A stretch of DNA of 15,076 nucleotides from Chlamydiia bacterium (GTDB lineage: Bacteria; Chlamydiota; Chlamydiia; Chlamydiales; FEN-1388): assembly GCA_028293095.1 (NCBI GenBank), contig JAQGPK010000055.1:1-15076 (forward strand), in the 5' to 3' direction. Shown here one piece after another: positions 1 through 7,434 of the stretch. Under the pieces are notes generated by a model. The model was not told the DNA's origin. It ran no database searches and saw only the letters and a program-made list of their open reading frames with translations. How positions within the stretch are numbered: the stretch's first letter is position 1; each line of letters starts with the position of its first letter. A program made the position numbers and the translations under genes.

Positions 1-229
1 CATCAGAAGCAAATGAAACAATTATACCAACGATATCTGTTGGTAAAGGTAGGAGCCTTTGAGCTTGAATGGTTACTCCACTTACAGTAACAGAAGGATC
101 CTTTTCCCTTCCTATATGCTCTGCTGCAATCTCAGATGTTTTCGTACTTCGAGCCTGTGCATGGTTTGTGTATCCCAAGCCCCAATTGATAGAGCCGAAA
201 TATCTACATAATGATTGTATACTATTCAT
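1..229 (-). CDS. F-box-like protein, N-terminal part (runs off the window)
   Basis: An open frame runs from an ATG at 229 to the left edge without a stop, giving 76 residues of a longer protein. An AAGGA ribosome site lies about 6 bases upstream and a good promoter lies at 279-306. An earlier ATG at 236 meets a stop after four codons, so 229 is the start. Residues 1-57 are polar, with no signal peptide or membrane segment. Residues 58-76 read LLPLPTDIVGIIVSFASD, which resembles the beginning of an F-box (LPxDIxxxIxxF). F-box proteins, often with leucine-rich repeats, are known in amoeba-associated chlamydiae and are thought to engage host SCF ubiquitin ligases through Skp1. The fold assignment rests on a short motif and the downstream part is not visible, so the family is tentative. 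That it is a gene is likely. Confidence 0.6.
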   Translation of the reverse strand, partial: MNSIQSLCRYFGSINWGLGYTNHAQARSTKTSEIAAEHIGREKDPSVTVSGVTIQAQRLLPLPTDIVGIIVSFASD

Positions 230-278
230 AATGCATCCTTAAGTTTATAAAGACTCGAAATAATTAATCTTATATTAA

Positions 279-306
279 ATTATAACATTATATGTATTTT
301 TTTCAA
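279..306 (-). promoter_or_regulatory. Sigma-66/sigma-70-like promoter of the F-box-like gene
   Basis: On the minus strand TTGAAA (301-306) and TATAAT (279-284) are separated by 16 bases. The start would fall near 272, leaving a leader of about 43 bases that contains the AAGGA site. The -10 is a perfect consensus match. The surrounding DNA is very AT-rich, so chance matches are possible. Confidence 0.5.
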
Positions 307-352
307 TTAATATTTTATTGCAATTATTTTTTAATTCTTAAAAACTACATAA

Positions 353-412
353 CTATGATTTTATGTTTGAAAATAACTGATGATAGAACATCTGACTACG
401 CTCCAAAGTTCA
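353..412 (+). repeat. Decayed second copy of the lepA -10/leader/start region
   Basis: This stretch aligns over about 60 bases with 1198-1258, the region from the lepA -10 box into codon 9. AAAATAACTGA matches 11 of 11 (370-380 and 1215-1225). TGACTACG-C/A-TCCAAAGTTCA matches 19 of 20 (393-412 and 1239-1258). The upstream part matches 22 of 28 bases from 353 and from 1198. A one-base indel and several changes remove the start codon in this copy, and similarity stops abruptly after 412. It is best read as a relic of a duplicated lepA 5' end left behind when the intervening DNA arrived. Confidence 0.6.
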
Positions 413-416
413 GATG
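389..416. repeat. 7-bp inverted repeat in the lepA relic
   Basis: CATCTGA (389-395) and TCAGATG (410-416) are perfect inverted arms with a 14-base loop. The arms extend past the edge of the lepA similarity and could mark a junction. No T-run follows, so it is not an obvious terminator. It may be chance. Confidence 0.3.
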
Positions 417-557
417 ACTCTGACCTTGCGCTGCTATAGGCGTCGTTTTTAAAAAGGACACAAGAGACGTTTCCATCTATTCAGCCCTAAATGGTCGCGT
501 CGATCATACGCTCGGCAATCGACTCCTACTAAAAATAAAAAGGCTACCATAACTCAT
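413..557. other. Non-coding remainder of the spacer before the 153-residue gene
   Basis: The whole spacer 237-557 holds no convincing gene. Bases 237-350 are extremely AT-rich and carry the promoter listed above. Bases 413-557 are clearly richer in G and C than the neighbouring spacer, yet have no start codon with a ribosome site and no long frame. That could mean the remains of a lost gene or an unrecognised RNA; I cannot choose between them. Confidence 0.3.
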
Positions 558-1019
558 TCAGTGGGAAAGAGACTCTTTTTCTTTACGTCCAAAAATAGCG
601 GCTTTTTTCTGAATCGCATACCGCTGCATAATACCTTCTAATGATTTGCCATCAATCTCTAAACCCGCATGATACAATCCAAAAGCTCGAGGAAGGCAGA
701 GCAGCCATTTCATCACCCAGTAGGTTGTCTTCCAACTCGTTCGTTCGATTTCCTTATTAACGTTCCTGATTTGACCTATTCTTTCATGAATCATTTCACA
801 AGAGCTCTCATCAATTGAGTACCCGCTATGCATGCTATTCATTAAACTATGAATACGATTATTAATAGCAATGACTCTCCTATTAGCAACTAAGGCGTAT
901 CCTTTGGCATCTACTCGATTTGCTTGCGCTTGATTGAGAAGTTGATCCATTTCTTGAAGTTGCGCGTTTAGGCAGCTCATCTCTGAACTTAGTTGTGTTG
1001 TAACTGCATTCCCTCTCAT
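558..1019 (-). CDS. Hypothetical protein, helical, 153 residues
   Basis: I do not recognise this family. The start at 1019 is supported by AAGGA five bases upstream of the ATG. Residues 5-60 are rich in Gln, Asn, Leu and Ala and look like a long helix or weak coiled coil. Residues 73-92 continue in the same style. Residues 95-122 form a Trp/Leu/Tyr-rich, partly hydrophobic stretch that is interrupted by charges and a proline, so it is more likely amphipathic or membrane-touching than a true transmembrane helix. The tail is basic. There is no signal peptide. The gene lies divergent from lepA, between the decayed and intact copies of the lepA start region, which suggests it arrived as an insertion. 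A role as a small secreted or host-directed protein is possible but unsupported. It looks like a genuine gene because of the clear ribosome site and intact frame. Confidence 0.6.
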   Translation of the reverse strand: MRGNAVTTQLSSEMSCLNAQLQEMDQLLNQAQANRVDAKGYALVANRRVIAINNRIHSLMNSMHSGYSIDESSCEMIHERIGQIRNVNKEIERTSWKTTYWVMKWLLCLPRAFGLYHAGLEIDGKSLEGIMQRYAIQKKAAIFGRKEKESLSH

Positions 1020-1175
1020 ATTTTTCCTTAATTCATTCTAGCAATAACTATTACTACCATTGCTTTATATCTATTATTTTGTAGATTTAATTTGTAAATA
1101 CATTAAACTCTTATTTTATAAATATTTATTTTTAATAAATGTGCTATTTTCTTATCGATTGCAAAACTTCTCCAG

Positions 1176-1204
1176 TTGCGTTCTTTCTCTCAAATCTCTA
1201 TACT
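1176..1204 (+). promoter_or_regulatory. lepA promoter
   Basis: TTGCGT (1176-1181) and TATACT (1199-1204) are separated by exactly 17 bases. The start would be near 1211, leaving a leader of about 23 bases. The -10 half and the leader are the part echoed at 353-412; the -35 is not duplicated. Confidence 0.55.
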
Positions 1205-1258
1205 TTTGCTTTTCAAAATAACTGAAGACAGAGATGTTTGACTACGATCCAAAGTTCA
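1198..1258 (+). repeat. Intact partner of the duplicated lepA start region
   Basis: This covers the lepA -10 box, leader and first eight codons, and pairs with the decayed copy at 353-412 about 845 bases upstream in direct orientation. See that entry for the alignment. Confidence 0.6.
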
Positions 1259-3045
1259 TACGTAACTTTTCAATTATCGCCCATATTGATCACGGTAAAT
1301 CAACGATTGCAGATCGCTTTTTAGAGTTTACCGGAACGATCGCAAAGCGTGAGATGCAAGAACAGGTACTCGATGGTATGGACCTCGAACGGGAACGTGG
1401 CATTACAATCAAAGCGCATCCTGTAACAATGTACTACAAGGCCAAAGATGGCCACACGTATCAGATGAATCTCATCGACACTCCAGGCCATGTTGACTTT
1501 ACCTATGAAGTATCTAGATCTCTCTCTGCCTGTGAAGGCGCTTTATTGGTTGTCGATGCGGGCCAAGGGGTTCAGGCACAAACTCTTGCCAATGTCCATC
1601 TCGCACAAGAAAGACACCTTAAAATTATTCCTGTGATCAATAAAGTGGATCTCCCAACCGCCGATGTTGAAGGGGTTAAGAAACAGATTGAAGACTCTCT
1701 CGCGATCGACGCCTCGGACGCTGTCTCTTGTTCTGCAAAAACAGGTATAGGCATTGAAGATATCTTAGAGCGCCTTGTGCGAGACGTCCCACCGCCTCTT
1801 ATCGGCCAAGATGATACGTTAAGAGCCCTTGTATTTGATTCGCAATATAACACCTATCGCGGTGTGATGGTCTACATTCGGGTCATTGATGGTGAAATTA
1901 GAAAGGGCTCTCTTGTCAGAACGGTTGCCACGAATAAGACCTATGACATCATTGAAGTAGGCGTCTTTATCCCTCAATATAAAGCCACTGACGTACTCAG
2001 GACAGGTGAAGTCGGCTACTTTGTTGCCAATATTAAAAACGTCAAAGACATTAAGAGTGGCGACACCGTAACTTTGGAAAAAAAACCTACAAAAAATCCG
2101 CTCCCGGGATTTAAAATTATAAACCCTGTAGTTTTTGCAGGTATTTATCCGATTGATTCTAATGATTTTGAAGAGCTACGCGATGCTTGTGGTAAACTCC
2201 AGCTCAGTGACTCTGCTCTTCATATTGAGCAAGAAAGTTCAACTGCTCTTGGCTTTGGCTTCCGCTGTGGCTTTCTCGGTCTTCTTCACTTAGAAATCGT
2301 TGTAGAGCGTTTGCAGCGCGAATTTAATCTCGATATCATCACCACCTCTCCAAGCGTTGTCTACCGTTTCGTCCTCCGAGATGGCACTGTACTAGAGGTC
2401 GATAACCCAGCGCACTACCCTGACCCTTCGCACATCGAATGGGTTGAAGAGCCTTATGTGACCTGTCATATCATCACCCCTTCTGACTATCTCGGCGCTG
2501 TCATGAACCTGACAATGGAAAAGCGTGGCGAGTGCAAGAAAATGGAAACACTCGATGCTAAACGACTTCTTGTCACCTACCACATCCCTCTCAATGAAAT
2601 TGTTACAGACTTTGCCGATCGCCTTAAGTCAATCACCAAAGGGTATGCCTCTTTCGATTACGAATTTGAGGGCTATTATGATGGTGATGTCATCAAACTT
2701 GAAGTGCGTGTGAATGAAGAGCCAGTCGATGCCTTTTCCTGCCTTATTCATAGAACCAAAGCGGAATCAAAAGGCAGAGCAATCTGTGAAAAACTCAAAG
2801 AAGTTATCCCCCAACAGCTCTTTAAAGTGCCTATTCAAGCAGCCATCGGTGGAAAAGTCATTGCCCGAGAGACCAACTCAGCGCTCACTAAAAACGTCAC
2901 CGCTAAATGTTATGGCGGCGATATCAGCCGAAAGAAAAAGCTGTGGGAGAAGCAGAAAGAGGGTAAAAAGCGCATGAAGGAAATTGGCAAAGTCAATATT
3001 CCTCAAAGCGCCTTTATGCAGGTTCTCAAGCTCGGTAGCGAATAA
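1234..3045 (+). CDS. lepA: Elongation factor 4 (LepA), ribosome-associated GTPase
   Basis: LepA/EF-4 is a translational GTPase that binds the ribosome and acts in initiation or biogenesis and in recovery of stalled translation. All GTPase motifs are present: AHIDHGKST (G1, residues 16-24), RGITI (G2, 55-59), DTPGH (G3, 82-86, with the catalytic His86), NKVD (G4, 136-139) and SAK (G5, 167-169). The EF-G-like domains follow, and the LepA-specific C-terminal domain ends in the KCYGGDISRKKKLW region that distinguishes it from EF-G. The length of 603 residues is normal for the family. The N-terminus carries an extra FDYDPKF before the conserved IRNFSIIAHIDHGKS. The ribosome site is weak (GAAG in the short leader). 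The gene is monocistronic here: a divergent accessory gene lies upstream and a convergent one only 21 bases past its stop. Confidence 0.98.
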   Translation: MFDYDPKFIRNFSIIAHIDHGKSTIADRFLEFTGTIAKREMQEQVLDGMDLERERGITIKAHPVTMYYKAKDGHTYQMNLIDTPGHVDFTYEVSRSLSACEGALLVVDAGQGVQAQTLANVHLAQERHLKIIPVINKVDLPTADVEGVKKQIEDSLAIDASDAVSCSAKTGIGIEDILERLVRDVPPPLIGQDDTLRALVFDSQYNTYRGVMVYIRVIDGEIRKGSLVRTVATNKTYDIIEVGVFIPQYKATDVLRTGEVGYFVANIKNVKDIKSGDTVTLEKKPTKNPLPGFKIINPVVFAGIYPIDSNDFEELRDACGKLQLSDSALHIEQESSTALGFGFRCGFLGLLHLEIVVERLQREFNLDIITTSPSVVYRFVLRDGTVLEVDNPAHYPDPSHIEWVEEPYVTCHIITPSDYLGAVMNLTMEKRGECKKMETLDAKRLLVTYHIPLNEIVTDFADRLKSITKGYASFDYEFEGYYDGDVIKLEVRVNEEPVDAFSCLIHRTKAESKGRAICEKLKEVIPQQLFKVPIQAAIGGKVIARETNSALTKNVTAKCYGGDISRKKKLWEKQKEGKKRMKEIGKVNIPQSAFMQVLKLGSE

Positions 3046-3066
3046 TACCATTCTAGGATTTTAAGC

Positions 3067-4272
3067 TCACAAGACATACCAAGGGATTGCGGGTACTGCT
3101 GTATGTGTATGGATTGAATGTTCCCCGCAATATACCACCAGACCTTGCTCAGCAGTGTTGCCTTTAAGAGAAAGCCATTGTTCAATACTCTTTTTAAAAT
3201 CTGAATGGCTCGATTGCGAAAGTTTAATTTCTACTGGAAAACCTACTTTTCCATTATAAATCAGCAGATCAATTTCAGAGGCGCTTTGGTCCCTCCAAAA
3301 ATACAGAGGAGGCTTTTCACCAAAATTGCAAAATCTTTTAAAGCATTCAGAAATAATAAAATTTTCAAAAATAGACCCAAGAAGAGGATGGGTTTTCAAA
3401 TGCTCTACACTACGAATCGAAAGCAGATGGCATAAAAGACCTGTGTCTACAAAAAAGAATTTAGGAGTTTTGACAAGGCGTTTTGAAAAATTAGTAAAAT
3501 AGGGAGGAAGAGTAAAAATAAGACCACTGGTCTCTAAAATTGAAATCCATTCTTTAATAGTGGGAACCGATACGCCTAAAGCATTCGAAAGAGTTGTATA
3601 GTTCATAAGCTGAGCTGATTGAGAGGCACATAACATGAGAAAATTTTCAAATACACGTACATTTCGGATGTTTAAAAGTGAGCGTACATCCCTCTCAACA
3701 TAAGTCAATAAGTAGTTCTCATACCATTTGTAACTATCGAGATGCTTATCATGAATACGAGGATAAAATCCTTGCCACATAATATGATAGAGTTGCTCTT
3801 GAGATACGCGCTGCCTATCTGGATGACGTGTTCGAAACACTGATTCAAAATCTGCATCTGCTTCGTACTGAAAGAGCTCCGTGTAGGTTAAAGGAAAAAG
3901 CTTAAATGTAACGATACGACCAGCAAGTGATTGCGTAATATTTTCAATAAGTAAAAACTGAGAAGATCCTGTCAAAATATACTGAGCTGGATCCTGCCTT
4001 TCATCAACAAACTCTTGTAAATATGGAAATAGCTCTGGAACGCGCTGTACCTCATCAAGAATGATAAAAGGCCCATGATCATTTAAAAACCCACGAGGAT
4101 CAGAGATAGCATGTTGCCTGGTATCTAGAGCTTCAAGTGATACATATTTGTAATTAGGGAAGAGCGCTTTAGCAAGCGTTGTTTTCCCACTCTGTCTTGG
4201 TCCAACAAGTGCTACAATTGGATACTCCTTAGAGTACTTCAAAATATACGGTGATAAATGTCTTGGTATCAT
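3067..4272 (-). CDS. AAA ATPase with DUF4143 C-terminal region
   Basis: This belongs to the common ATP-binding family AAA_14 plus DUF4143, whose cellular role is not established. Visible parts are Walker A GPRQSGKTT (24-32), Walker B FIILDEVQ (69-76) and sensor-type ILTGSS (99-104). A winged-helix-like segment (224-252, containing LSNALGVSVPTIKEWISILE) follows. The tail has a PD-(D/E)XK-nuclease-like pattern: E333, D335, then E348-I-K350. At 401 residues it is full length for the family. ATG 4272 is forced, because an in-frame TAA lies seven codons upstream. There is no Shine-Dalgarno, and the promoter sits so close that the mRNA should be almost leaderless. It converges on lepA with 21 bases between stops and follows the OTU gene on the same strand, but has its own promoter. 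DUF4143 genes are patchily distributed and often horizontally acquired; that it was acquired here is inference. Confidence 0.9.
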   Translation of the reverse strand: MIPRHLSPYILKYSKEYPIVALVGPRQSGKTTLAKALFPNYKYVSLEALDTRQHAISDPRGFLNDHGPFIILDEVQRVPELFPYLQEFVDERQDPAQYILTGSSQFLLIENITQSLAGRIVTFKLFPLTYTELFQYEADADFESVFRTRHPDRQRVSQEQLYHIMWQGFYPRIHDKHLDSYKWYENYLLTYVERDVRSLLNIRNVRVFENFLMLCASQSAQLMNYTTLSNALGVSVPTIKEWISILETSGLIFTLPPYFTNFSKRLVKTPKFFFVDTGLLCHLLSIRSVEHLKTHPLLGSIFENFIISECFKRFCNFGEKPPLYFWRDQSASEIDLLIYNGKVGFPVEIKLSQSSHSDFKKSIEQWLSLKGNTAEQGLVVYCGEHSIHTHTAVPAIPWYVL

Positions 4273-4274
4273 AA

Positions 4275-4308
4275 TGACAAATATAAACCATTACTTTATA
4301 TTTGTCAA
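4275..4308 (-). promoter_or_regulatory. Perfect 13-bp palindrome spanning the AAA gene promoter
   Basis: TGACAAATATAAA (4275-4287) and TTTATATTTGTCA (4295-4307) are perfect inverted arms around a 7-base centre. Read on the minus strand, TTGACA (4303-4308) and TATATT (4280-4285) are separated by 17 bases, a near-consensus promoter whose two boxes fall within the two arms, apart from the outermost base of the -35. The -10 ends 7 bases before the AAA start codon at 4272, so transcription should begin at or next to the ATG. One arm overlaps the OTU stop codon (4305-4307). The geometry is that of an operator bound by a dimer that blocks the polymerase, which would suit autoregulation. No T-run follows, so terminator function is less likely. 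Confidence 0.7.
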
Positions 4309-5564
4309 GATATCCTATCCACTGGAACAAAATGGCCAGGATAGAGAGCCATGCGCACCTCTGACCAGTTTGTTCCAGTAGCTGGTACAACTTCTCTCCA
4401 TTTTGGCTTCAAGACCGTGCTGATATTAATGGCATCTGTCACCTTTGATGTGGCATGATAAGTAAGATTTACCTCACTATCATAGACGTCAGAGGACGCT
4501 ATAAATTTTTGATTAAAACGCTCTTCAAATTCTTTTGTTGAAATCACATGCTCTTCATAAAATACTTCACAAAGCGCAATTTTGACCCCGAGTCTCTGAG
4601 CAATCAGCTTCCCTTCTATTTCTAAACGTCCCCATAAAGGATCAGGAATTGTTTCTCCCCTCCTCTCTTGAATTTCTAGAATCGATCGAGCGCGCTCATC
4701 ACCTTGCTCTCTTAGTCTCTGTAGTTTTTGCTTTTTCTCGAAAGCCAGCTGTCTTTTAAAGTTCTGCAGTTTTTGATAGGTAAAAACAATATTTATAAAC
4801 CCATTCTCTATTAGCGCTGTGAGCTCTTCTTCATCCTTTTCTTCAAGCTTTAACTCTCGAAAGCGCTGTACTGTTTTTACAATAGGTATGTGTGATATTG
4901 ACTCAAGCTCTTGATGCGTTTTATGTTCTAGCCCTAGAAGCTGAAATGAGGTAGCATCTTCTCTTGAAAGACACTGAGTTGCTTTTTCTGCGAGCGTCTC
5001 TTTTTCAATTTGTTCGTCGTACGCGCGAAGTAGCTCAAGTTCCCGATAGCTCTTTTCTCCAATTGTAAGAAGTTCATGAAGATCTTCTGTGCCGAGCCTA
5101 AGATGCTCTCCCTCTTGGTGAGCCTCTTGTACAACTAAAGCTCGTAACTCTTTCACAGTAAAAGGATTGCTCTTCCTTTTAAAAAGAGTCGTCAGCCCTT
5201 GAGCAAGAGCATCATAGAAACAGTCTCCATTATCAACGGCGTCGCCATAAGTAAGGTGAGTTAGAGCCAAAAACTCTCGAAGCGCCTTCTGGCAGCGTAG
5301 AATTTTATCTGGCACCTGTTTTTGTCCTACAAGAACCGCCTGTGCAACGCCATCTATAGCAAGTACTTGATCACCTTTTTGCGTCATAGGAGCCACTTTT
5401 TTACTCCAGTGCTTATAAAAAGCACAAGTCATTATTCCCACTAAAAGTAGCAGTGATGCCCATACCCCGACGACTCTCTGAGTAAGAGAACTGGTCTTGT
5501 ATTCATAGCTTTTTACAATTGCAGTGTAGGGAGTAAAATATGTTAAAAGAGCATCTATTTTCAT
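4305..5564 (-). CDS. Membrane-anchored OTU-like cysteine protease (putative deubiquitinase)
   Basis: Residues 111-124 read DNGDCFYDALAQGL, the OTU signature with Asp111 and nucleophile Cys115. The C-terminus reads VRMALYPGHFVPV with His411 in the position of the OTU catalytic histidine. The third triad residue cannot be assigned. About 295 residues separate Cys and His, longer than a minimal OTU domain, with a charged helical or coiled-coil insert (roughly 130-320). A single hydrophobic segment at 31-50 follows a short basic N-terminus, suggesting an anchor. OTU enzymes cleave ubiquitin chains and are known effectors or candidates in chlamydiae (ChlaOTU of C. caviae, several in Simkania). Delivery to the host is inference. 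The start has GAGG seven bases upstream. The gene is divergent from uppS and lies upstream of the AAA gene on the same strand. Confidence 0.8.
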   Translation of the reverse strand: MKIDALLTYFTPYTAIVKSYEYKTSSLTQRVVGVWASLLLLVGIMTCAFYKHWSKKVAPMTQKGDQVLAIDGVAQAVLVGQKQVPDKILRCQKALREFLALTHLTYGDAVDNGDCFYDALAQGLTTLFKRKSNPFTVKELRALVVQEAHQEGEHLRLGTEDLHELLTIGEKSYRELELLRAYDEQIEKETLAEKATQCLSREDATSFQLLGLEHKTHQELESISHIPIVKTVQRFRELKLEEKDEEELTALIENGFINIVFTYQKLQNFKRQLAFEKKQKLQRLREQGDERARSILEIQERRGETIPDPLWGRLEIEGKLIAQRLGVKIALCEVFYEEHVISTKEFEERFNQKFIASSDVYDSEVNLTYHATSKVTDAINISTVLKPKWREVVPATGTNWSEVRMALYPGHFVPVDRIS

Positions 5565-5585
5565 CAGGTAACCTCATGCCGCCAT

Positions 5586-5614
5586 AGTATCTGAATGAGA
5601 CATAATTCTCACAA
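5586..5614 (-). promoter_or_regulatory. Possible promoter of the OTU-like gene
   Basis: On the minus strand TTGTGA (5609-5614) and GATACT (5586-5591) are 17 bases apart, each 4 of 6 to consensus. The start would be near 5579, giving a leader of about 15 bases that includes the GAGG site. This is a weak match. I saw no equally good promoter for uppS in the same spacer. Confidence 0.3.
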
Positions 5615-5781
5615 GTGTAAATAATTTTTGAATTGATTTGACTTAGCTTGGATGAAAAAATTTTAAAAAGATGAGTAAAAGTGAAAATCAGTACCTGGTC
5701 AATTACTATTTCAGGTAAAATGGGTGCACTTAGTCCATACTGAGGATATTTAAACTATTCATTACCTAGCTAGAGTACGTC

Positions 5782-6546
5782 GTGACGTGTAATGCTGAAA
5801 CAAGATTTTTTTCTGAAGAGACCTTACAAGATCTTAGCAAGGCCACCATCCCTCACCATATAGCAATCATTCCTGACGGCAATAGACGCTGGGCAAAAGG
5901 CCATTTTCTCGAAGTTACAGAGGGGTATTTGCAAGGCGCAGAAACCCTGATTACGATCATTCAAGCTGCTAAAGAAATAGGCGTTAAAGTTCTTACTGTA
6001 TTTTCATTTTCGACAGAGAATTGGCTCAGACCTAAGCCTGAAATTGATGCTGTGATGAAGATCATGGAAGAGTATCTCAAAAACTACCAAGAAAAGCTCA
6101 TGGCGATGTCTATTCGCTTTAATGTGATCGGCAACACAGACCTACTACCACAATCCCTTATCAACGTGATCAATGAAACCAAGACCCTTACTCAAGAGGG
6201 CACCAAATTTGATCTTATACTCGCTATGAATTATGGCGGCCGTGATGAGATCATTCGTGCAACCAAAAAAATTGCAACCGACTATAAAGAAAACAAAATT
6301 CTTCTTCACGATCTCACAGAAAACACTTTTTCGGCGCACCTTGATACTTCAAAGTGGCCCGATCCTGACCTTATCATCCGCACAAGTGGCGAGAAAAGGA
6401 TCAGTAACTTCCTCCTCTGGCAAAGCTCTTACGCTGAAATTTACATCGAAAAAGCTACTTGGCCAGATTTCACCCCACACCACCTTCTTTCGGCTGTTCT
6501 TGACTATCAAAGTCGCGACAGACGACGAGGAGGGGGCATTATATAA
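5782..6546 (+). CDS. uppS: Undecaprenyl diphosphate synthase (isoprenyl transferase)
   Basis: UppS condenses farnesyl diphosphate with eight isopentenyl diphosphates to make the C55 carrier for peptidoglycan and glycan precursors. The motif IIPDGNRRWAKG contains the key Asp32. FSFSTENWLRP (74-84) follows, and the C-terminal signature IRTSGEKRISNFLLWQ (199-214) leads to Glu219 and WPDF (227-230), then RDRRRGGG. Length (254) is normal. A constant +6 offset from E. coli numbering puts Tyr49 where E. coli has His43 in the GHxxG segment, an unusual change. The start is GTG at 5782: an in-frame TAG lies five codons upstream and the next Met is deep inside the protein. The ribosome site is poor. It heads a tight cluster with cdsA 12 bases downstream, the order known from C. 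trachomatis CT450-CT453. Confidence 0.95.
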   Translation: MTCNAETRFFSEETLQDLSKATIPHHIAIIPDGNRRWAKGHFLEVTEGYLQGAETLITIIQAAKEIGVKVLTVFSFSTENWLRPKPEIDAVMKIMEEYLKNYQEKLMAMSIRFNVIGNTDLLPQSLINVINETKTLTQEGTKFDLILAMNYGGRDEIIRATKKIATDYKENKILLHDLTENTFSAHLDTSKWPDPDLIIRTSGEKRISNFLLWQSSYAEIYIEKATWPDFTPHHLLSAVLDYQSRDRRRGGGII

Positions 6547-6558
6547 AGTTATATTCTT

Positions 6559-7434
6559 ATGAGAACCAATTTTACAAATTTTGAACAACGTGCGTTTCTT
6601 GGCGCCATCAGTGCCTGCGTAATCTCTGCGGCCATTTTTTTATCCCACACCGCTCCCTTTCAATACCTCTTTCTTCTCCTTGTAGGCGCAACTCAAGCAG
6701 TTGCTCTTTGGGAGTACTACCGTCTCTCAGAAGCAAAAGGATATACACCTCTTACATGGGTTGCAATTCCATTTAGCGCCCTTTATATACTCTTTCACTT
6801 CTTTTCAATCCTCTGTCCTCATTGCAGCTTTTATACCGAGGGACTACTCTACCTCTTCGCCGTATCAGTTTTTATATCCTATTTCAAAAGGCAAGAAAAA
6901 GCACTTGGCAACCTTGCAGTCACTATATTTGGGTTTATTTATATTACAATCCCTCTCAGTCTCCTACTCGATTTGAATTTCGGCCTTGTGGCACATGGCA
7001 CTCTTCAAAACTCTCTCTGGCTGCTCTTTTTAATCATAACGACCAAAATGACAGACACCGTGGCCTACTTTACAGGAAAGAAGTTTGGTAAGCATAAGAT
7101 CGCATCTATTTTAAGCCCTAAAAAAACTGTTGAGGGTACAATTGGAGGGGTAATAGGAGCGGCTTGCACAGGCCTTGCTTTCTTTTATGCGCTAACGACA
7201 TTCAATCTTGCTCTGACTCCAACTGCCAACTGCACTGAAATCCTCATTCTAAGCCTCTTCATCGGAATTACGGGTATTCTTGGCGATCTGGCGGAATCTC
7301 TTCTTAAGCGCGATGCACAGGTAAAGGACAGTAATGGCTTTCCGGGGTTTGGTGGAATCCTTGACATGGTAGACTCAACACTTCTTACAGCGCCGCTTCT
7401 TTACATCTATCTCAAAGCCAAAATGATTGCATGA
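6559..7434 (+). CDS. cdsA: Phosphatidate cytidylyltransferase (CDP-diglyceride synthase)
   Basis: CdsA converts phosphatidate and CTP to CDP-diacylglycerol at the inner membrane, the branch point to phosphatidylethanolamine and phosphatidylglycerol. The protein is strongly hydrophobic with about seven to eight membrane segments. The family signature is at the C-terminus: ESLLKRDAQVKD (246-257) followed by PGFGGILDMVDS (262-273), with metal-binding acidic residues Asp269 and Asp272. Another conserved cytoplasmic stretch, DTVAYFTGKKFGKHKIA with SPKKTVEGTIGG, precedes it. PGFGG...DM in place of the E. coli PGHGG...DR is a variation I consider ordinary outside Proteobacteria. Length (291) is normal. 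The start lies 12 bases after the uppS stop, without a strong ribosome site of its own, so coupling to uppS is likely. The stop overlaps the cmk start. Confidence 0.95.
   Translation: MRTNFTNFEQRAFLGAISACVISAAIFLSHTAPFQYLFLLLVGATQAVALWEYYRLSEAKGYTPLTWVAIPFSALYILFHFFSILCPHCSFYTEGLLYLFAVSVFISYFKRQEKALGNLAVTIFGFIYITIPLSLLLDLNFGLVAHGTLQNSLWLLFLIITTKMTDTVAYFTGKKFGKHKIASILSPKKTVEGTIGGVIGAACTGLAFFYALTTFNLALTPTANCTEILILSLFIGITGILGDLAESLLKRDAQVKDSNGFPGFGGILDMVDSTLLTAPLLYIYLKAKMIA

Noticed and set aside
1124..1140. ATTTATT/AATAAAT inverted repeat upstream of lepA
   Set aside because: Seven-base arms made only of A and T in a very AT-rich spacer are expected by chance.
3205..3435. 76-codon plus-strand frame opposite the AAA ATPase
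   Set aside because: It lies wholly within the well-supported minus-strand gene, its product is basic without family features, and it has no ribosome site worth noting.
5671..5718. 15-codon frame upstream of uppS
   Set aside because: It has only an A-rich stretch in front, is very short and is not coupled to uppS, so it is probably chance.
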